Assembly: GCA_944382785.1 (NCBI GenBank)
Contig: CALWNO010000001.1
Coordinates: 62,001-126,000 of the forward strand
Origin: an uncultured Gemmiger sp.
Lineage (GTDB): Bacteria; Bacillota; Clostridia; Oscillospirales; Ruminococcaceae
Direction: 5' to 3'
DNA length: 64,000 nucleotides
Within the stretch, counting starts at the first letter, position 1. Each line of letters begins with the position of its first letter. Of the stretch, positions 59,837 through 64,000 are shown piece by piece. The translations under genes and the position numbers were made by a program. Under the pieces are notes generated by a model. That model saw only the letters and a list, made by a program, of their open reading frames with translations. It had not been told where the DNA came from and did not search any database.

Positions 59837-60925
59837 TCAGGAATCCGCGTTGGCGTAGTCATCTTCCCCGCCTACGGGGTTTTCGGCAATGATGTCTTCT
59901 TCGCTGTCACTGTCCGCCTCGGCCGTTTCCTCGGTGGCGGCCTTCAGCGTTTCCTTTGTGTACGCGAAGGCAGACAGGTGGTCCGCATTCACCTCATACA
60001 CAATCCCCGCTGTGTGGCTGGAGCGCATATAACAGACATCGCTGTCCTCCGAAGAGACGTTGCCGAAGCTGCAGGTAATGGTGGTCCCGTCGCTACCGGT
60101 CACCGTCACCACAGCCTGCGGTTCATCCAGTCCGTACACACTGTCGTCCTCCGGATGAGTGATGGTCATCTCGGTTTCCATGCTGCAGATGGTGGAGACC
60201 ATCTTTTCCACAATATCCTGGTCTACGGCATATTCCGGATCATCTTCCAGCGTCCAGGTGTCATCCGTCTTGGTAAAGTTCAGCGTCTCACCCGAAGTTT
60301 CCAGCACAAGTCCGGTCACATCATCCGATTCCAGGGTGGTGATATCCTGCGCTTCATACAGATCCTGAGGCGTCTTGATCAGGTTGGACAACTTGGAGGA
60401 ATCAATGGTGTAAATGTGATCGTTCCAGCTGACCTTGACGTAATATGCCTCTGTGATGGAGTTCTCGGTGCCGATTGTCACCGTGTACGCGCCGGAGGCA
60501 GTCTCCCCGGTGGCGGTTTCGGCAGAAGCAGTCTCTGCCGTAGCAATATCAGCGCCATCCGTCCCCAGGGTGAAAACCATGGTAGGCGAATCCAGCCCCA
60601 TATCCTCCGTTTCGGTACCGGCTCCGAGGTCACGGGCTGCCTCCAACCCGGCAAAACTCTCTACCAGCGAAGCAACCGTATCCTGATCCAGCGGCAGAGT
60701 GGGATCTTCTTCCAGGTACCAGGCATCTTCGTCATCCCGAAGCAGGGTAACATCGGTTTCCTCGTCGCGGTAGGCCAGTGCGGTAACGGAGGAGGCGTCC
60801 AGGTCAAACAGTGCCACACTGTCATCGGTATCTTCATCCAAATTGGTCAACACGGCCAGCAATACGCCCAGCACAATCACGACGGCGGCCAGAATGATCA
60901 GCGGCATATATTTTTTGTTTTTCAT
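59837..60925 (-). CDS. DUF4340 membrane-anchored protein
   Basis: A 362-residue protein with one N-terminal membrane segment (about 7-27) and an extracytoplasmic part carrying the DUF4340 repeats: YLEEDPTLPLDQDTVASLVESFAGLEAARDL and, later, WTLEDDPEYAVDQDIVEKMVSTICSMETEM, which show an internal duplication. The segment between about 105 and 155 is rich in Thr, Ala, Glu. The tail is acidic. Such proteins accompany GldFG-type ABC systems; the function is unknown. The ATG at 60925 has GAGGTAACTGCCC before it. It follows gldG after 14 bases and is the last gene of the operon. Confidence 0.85.
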   Translation of the reverse strand: MKNKKYMPLIILAAVVIVLGVLLAVLTNLDEDTDDSVALFDLDASSVTALAYRDEETDVTLLRDDEDAWYLEEDPTLPLDQDTVASLVESFAGLEAARDLGAGTETEDMGLDSPTMVFTLGTDGADIATAETASAETATGETASGAYTVTIGTENSITEAYYVKVSWNDHIYTIDSSKLSNLIKTPQDLYEAQDITTLESDDVTGLVLETSGETLNFTKTDDTWTLEDDPEYAVDQDIVEKMVSTICSMETEMTITHPEDDSVYGLDEPQAVVTVTGSDGTTITCSFGNVSSEDSDVCYMRSSHTAGIVYEVNADHLSAFAYTKETLKAATEETAEADSDSEEDIIAENPVGGEDDYANADS

Positions 60926-60939
60926 GGGCAGTTACCTCG

Positions 60940-62436
60940 TTAACGGCGGCGGCGCACAACGCTGACGAAAATACCCGCCAGCAGGAAGGCCAGGGGGATG
61001 ATAAAGACAAACAGCAGCCCCAGAGGCGTGATCAGACCGCTGGGAACGGTCAGTGTTTCCGCGCTCATGCTCTTGGCATCGATGACCACGTTGTTTTCTT
61101 CCCCGTTCATCCAGTTCACGATGCTGCCCAGCAGCTGAGCATTGCCGCCGGACACGGCCGAGTTGATCTCGTCCAGGAAGATGTTGCCGCAGTTGATCCA
61201 GACCAGTTTGGCTCCGGTAGAGGTATCCTCGGCGGCCACAGCCAGATCAAAGCTGCCGGTGGGATCATTTTCTCCCTGTTCCAGCACGGTGGCCGTCTCA
61301 TAGTCCAGCATGGAGTAAGCGTCATCCGAAGTGGAGAGCAGAGTGGTATGCGTCAGGGTGGACTCGGTCTCGGCCGTTTCGTCGGTCTGGGTCGTATCCT
61401 CGTCCTCCACCGTCACGATTCCCTGCGAGGTAGGCGCAAAGACAAACATACCGTCGGTCAGGCCGGAGGTGATGGTGTTGCTCTTGACGTTGGGCAGCAG
61501 ATAGGTTCCGGCGTAGCGATATGCATAGTAGTTGGGGTCTGTCTCCACCAGAAGCCCGGCCTGCCGTTCCATGCCGTATTCCGCCAGGACCGCGTCCAGG
61601 TTGGGCGTGTCATACAGCAGACTGGTGGCCACAATCACCTTGCCGCCGTCCGACAGATATCCGCGCAAAGCGTCGGCATCCAGTTCACTGAAATCCGCCT
61701 GGGGCACATTGATGATCAGGGCATCGGCGTCCTCCGGAATTTCGCCGGTGTTCAGGTTCAGGTCGGTGACCGTCACGCCCGCGTTGGAAAGGGTCTCGGT
61801 GAAATCACTGCCCAGCGAACTTTCTCCATGCCCGGTCAGGGAATACATGGTATAGCTGTTTTCCCGGGTGACCTGGGCAATGGCAGTGGTCAGGGCGTTC
61901 TCGGCCGCAAAATCCATGGTATAGGAATAACTGTCCGAATAGCTGTATTCGTACATATCGCTGTAATCAACCAGCACATGGTTATCACCACATACCACGA
62001 TCACGCTGTTGGTGCTGGCCTCACCGGCATCATACTGGTCGGCAAAAGTCGGATACAGCGCCGGGTCCCGCTGCTGCCAGCTGAAATGGGAGCTTTCCCC
62101 GGCATAGCGATCCAGAATCCGGCTGACATTGGTGTCTTCGTTGCCGGTTTCCGCCAGGAAGTAGGCGGTCACATCCTGATCAAGCGCCTTCATCATGCTG
62201 ACGGTGGTCTCACTCAGGGTGAACATCTGCCCGGTGGAGATATCAAATTCCGTATATTTGGTGGGAATGGCACCGATGACAAGGTTCAGCAGGATCACAA
62301 CCACCAGAACGATGGCGGCCAGAGCGCTGGCATAAGCGCCGGAATGAAGCAGCCGGCGGCGACTGACCTGCTGTGCCTCGGTGGGCTGAGCGGCCGGTGT
62401 GCGGCCGGAGGGCTTTTTGCCGAATTTGAATTTCAT
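60940..62436 (-). CDS. GldG-like ABC transporter accessory protein
   Basis: A 498-residue protein with an N-terminal membrane segment at about 35-58 (ALAAIVLVVVILLNLVIG), a large extracytoplasmic domain and a C-terminal membrane segment (about 468-492) ending RRRR. YTEFDISTGQMFTLSETTVSMMKAL is the start of the GldG/ABC_transp_aux domain, and SLTGHGESSLGSDFTETLSNAGV its second block. In gliding Bacteroidetes, GldG works with GldA and GldF; in Firmicutes the role is unknown. An ATG at 62436 nine bases from AGGAGGG is preferred to the TTG at 62442. It lies between gldF and DUF4340. Confidence 0.88.
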   Translation of the reverse strand: MKFKFGKKPSGRTPAAQPTEAQQVSRRRLLHSGAYASALAAIVLVVVILLNLVIGAIPTKYTEFDISTGQMFTLSETTVSMMKALDQDVTAYFLAETGNEDTNVSRILDRYAGESSHFSWQQRDPALYPTFADQYDAGEASTNSVIVVCGDNHVLVDYSDMYEYSYSDSYSYTMDFAAENALTTAIAQVTRENSYTMYSLTGHGESSLGSDFTETLSNAGVTVTDLNLNTGEIPEDADALIINVPQADFSELDADALRGYLSDGGKVIVATSLLYDTPNLDAVLAEYGMERQAGLLVETDPNYYAYRYAGTYLLPNVKSNTITSGLTDGMFVFAPTSQGIVTVEDEDTTQTDETAETESTLTHTTLLSTSDDAYSMLDYETATVLEQGENDPTGSFDLAVAAEDTSTGAKLVWINCGNIFLDEINSAVSGGNAQLLGSIVNWMNGEENNVVIDAKSMSAETLTVPSGLITPLGLLFVFIIPLAFLLAGIFVSVVRRRR

Positions 62437-62455
62437 CTTCAAGAACCCTCCTTTC

Positions 62456-63319
62456 TCAGTTCCAACGGCGCCGTTCCAGCGCCTGGCCGGTCAGGAACAG
62501 AAACAGTCCGATGACCGATACATAATACACGATGGTGGAAAGACTGAACATCCCGCCCACGAAAGTTTCAAAGGGATTGAACAGTGCCAGCGCATCCAGG
62601 GCACGGTTAAAGGCCGTCAGAAGCCAAGCCGGGCGCAGCTGGAACAGCAGAATCAAAACAACAGCACCACCGCAGAAGATGCCGCTGCCGATGGTAACAC
62701 TTTTGCACACCAGACCAATGAGCACGGCCGCCACCGCCAGCACAATGCAAAAGACAATAAAGGCCAGCGTATTGCCGGAAGTGAAAAGAGACTGCACACT
62801 CTCCATCAGATACGCAACCAGAAGCACACCGAAGGTGGCCAGGTACGCGATGATCTGGTTTTCGGTCAGGACCGAGATGAAGGTTCCCACCGCAATGCAG
62901 GATGCCCCCAGCAGAAAATAGGCAAACAAAGTGGCATACGCACTTGTCAGAGAGACGGTGCCGAAGGCTTTCAGGATCAGGGGCATAATGCAGGCCACGA
63001 CCATGGGGACGGCAAAGACAACCAGCTGTGCCAGATACTTGCCCCACACGATCTGCGGAATGGTGACCGGGCTGGTCAGCAAAAGCTGATCGGTTTTGTT
63101 CCGGCGTTCATCCGCAAAACTGCGCATGGAAAGTGCCGGCAGGACGAAAAGCATGACCAGCGTGGTGGAATACAGAACGATGGAAAAATCCGACGTTCCG
63201 TAGATCAGACAGTTGGCGCTGTAATACAGCCCGATAAAAGCCAGGATCACAGCAATCACCACATACCCGATCATACTGGTGAAATAACTTCTGGTTTCAC
63301 GTTTGAAGATAGCCAGCAT
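62456..63319 (-). CDS. GldF-like ABC-2 permease
   Basis: A 287-residue membrane protein with about six segments. It begins MLAIFKRETRSYFTSMIGYVVIAV, and holds MRSFADERRNKTDQLLLTSPVTIPQIVWGKYLA, the conserved cytoplasmic block of GldF/ABC-2 permeases that touches the ATPase. It forms the channel with the ATPase encoded just upstream. The ATG at 63319 has GGAGGGGAACTAAGGT before it and lies three bases after the ATPase stop. Confidence 0.92.
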   Translation of the reverse strand: MLAIFKRETRSYFTSMIGYVVIAVILAFIGLYYSANCLIYGTSDFSIVLYSTTLVMLFVLPALSMRSFADERRNKTDQLLLTSPVTIPQIVWGKYLAQLVVFAVPMVVACIMPLILKAFGTVSLTSAYATLFAYFLLGASCIAVGTFISVLTENQIIAYLATFGVLLVAYLMESVQSLFTSGNTLAFIVFCIVLAVAAVLIGLVCKSVTIGSGIFCGGAVVLILLFQLRPAWLLTAFNRALDALALFNPFETFVGGMFSLSTIVYYVSVIGLFLFLTGQALERRRWN

Positions 63320-63322
63320 ACC

Positions 63323-64000
63323 TTAGTTCCCCTCCTTCTCATCCGGTGCAGATTCTTCCGCCGGAGTTTCCTGTTGCGAGGGCAAGTCGGTTTCTGACGC
63401 ATCCTTCGCGGCGCTTTCCGTTGTTTGCTCCGGCACCTGTTCTTGCTGGGCTTCCTCCTGCGCGGGAGAATCGTTTTCGGTCAGCTGCAGGAACACATCT
63501 TCCAGACTCAGGTTCTGGCTGCTCAGGCTCAGCACCGGGCATCCCGCCGCCGCCAACGCCGCCGAGAGCGCCGCACGAAGGTTGTTGCCTTCGGTGCTGG
63601 ACGCCGTAAAGCTGACTTCGTCACCTTTTTCTGCCGTCACACGGATATCCGTCAGGCCGGGCACGCTGCCGGCGGCCTTCAGCACATTCTCCCTGCTGCC
63701 CTGTGCCGTGGCAGAGATCACGCCCTTGGCAGCCAGGCGAGCCGCCAGTTCTTCCGGCGTGCCCTGGGCCGCCAGCTTGCCGCCGGAAATGATCAAAACG
63801 CGGTCACAGACTGTCTGGACCTCGCTCAGAATATGGCTGGAAAGAATGACCGTATGGGTCTTGCCCAGATCGTGAATCAGTGCACGGATCTCGATCATCT
63901 GCGCCGGGTCCAGGCCGACAGTCGGTTCGTCCAGAATAATGATGTCCGGATTCCCCAGAAGCGCCGCCGCCACGCCCACGCGCTGGCGGTACCCTTTGGA
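63323..64000 (-). CDS. GldA-like ABC transporter ATPase, C-terminal part (runs off the right edge)
   Basis: The visible 225 residues begin within the ABC signature, SKGYRQRVGVAAALLGNPD, followed by IIILDEPTVGLDPAQM (Walker B) and the H-loop VILSSHILSEV. After the ATPase there is a small alpha/beta regulatory domain (about the next 90 residues, ending SLEDVFLQLTE) and an unusual Glu/Gln/Ala/Pro-rich tail of about 55 residues. Walker A lies outside the window. It pairs with the GldF-like permease, and drug or lysozyme-tolerance exporters have similar ATPases. Confidence 0.9.
   Translation of the reverse strand, partial: SKGYRQRVGVAAALLGNPDIIILDEPTVGLDPAQMIEIRALIHDLGKTHTVILSSHILSEVQTVCDRVLIISGGKLAAQGTPEELAARLAAKGVISATAQGSRENVLKAAGSVPGLTDIRVTAEKGDEVSFTASSTEGNNLRAALSAALAAAGCPVLSLSSQNLSLEDVFLQLTENDSPAQEEAQQEQVPEQTTESAAKDASETDLPSQQETPAEESAPDEKEGN

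Noticed and set aside
1..64000. tRNA, rRNA, CRISPR array, transposon or prophage
   Set aside because: Read for these on both strands; no cloverleaf-like cluster, direct repeat array, transposase, integrase or phage structural gene was recognised.

Overview
The window looks like ordinary chromosome of a moderately GC-rich, low-to-mid GC-type Firmicute of the Clostridia, most likely Oscillospiraceae near Faecalibacterium/Subdoligranulum/Gemmiger (inference from protein flavour and gene order; no 16S or tRNA gene is present). Firmicute marks are HprK, WhiA, RapZ, SepF-YlmH-DivIVA, a YlbF-type protein, RarA, strong AGGAGG ribosome sites and many GTG/TTG starts. Almost everything is on the minus strand; only xpt, a flavodoxin/ferredoxin protein, a MerR regulator and rarA are on plus. 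No gene-free stretch exceeds 300 bases. I see no rRNA, tRNA, CRISPR array, insertion sequence or prophage.

Layout, left to right. 1-3540: branched-chain amino acid ABC transporter (livK, livH, livM, start of livG), divergent from xpt at 3833. 4427-7552: rpsB-tsf and pfkA, each closed by a clear terminator. 7729-16766: an operon read from a promoter at 16831-16859: hprK, PHP phosphoesterase, ROK glucokinase, murB, rapZ, whiA, dnaE. 16888-26755: an eight-gene surface-polysaccharide operon (DUF4422, two GT2 enzymes, a COG5610 HAD protein, an epimerase, two RgpF-like proteins, an acyltransferase) without its own polymerase or exporter. 26922-32233: ABC-F ATPase, two HAD phosphatases and a membrane-anchored SGNH-like protein that has lost its catalytic triad. 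32422-35277: an ABC transporter of the TrpXYZ (aromatic amino acid) type. 35476-44771: read from a promoter at 44879-44907: sepF, ylmH, divIVA, ileS, lspA, rluD-type synthase, Cof HAD, PTS IIA-like protein and a CPA2 antiporter. 44938-53771: miaB, YlbF-like, mutS, mutL, miaA and a HlyD-like adaptor. 53955-59741: EFR1-type ferredoxin, membrane-bound MerR, Fe-S aldo/keto reductase, cysteine desulfidase-like enzyme, rarA. 59837-64000: Gld-type ABC export system with a DUF4340 protein, running off the right edge.

I did not find a convincing new defence or mobile system. The items most worth a second look are the pseudo-SGNH surface protein, the compact polysaccharide-decoration operon with its atypical HAD protein, the membrane-tethered MerR with its own 19-bp-spacer promoter, and the PTS IIA-like/antiporter pair separated by a long stem-loop.
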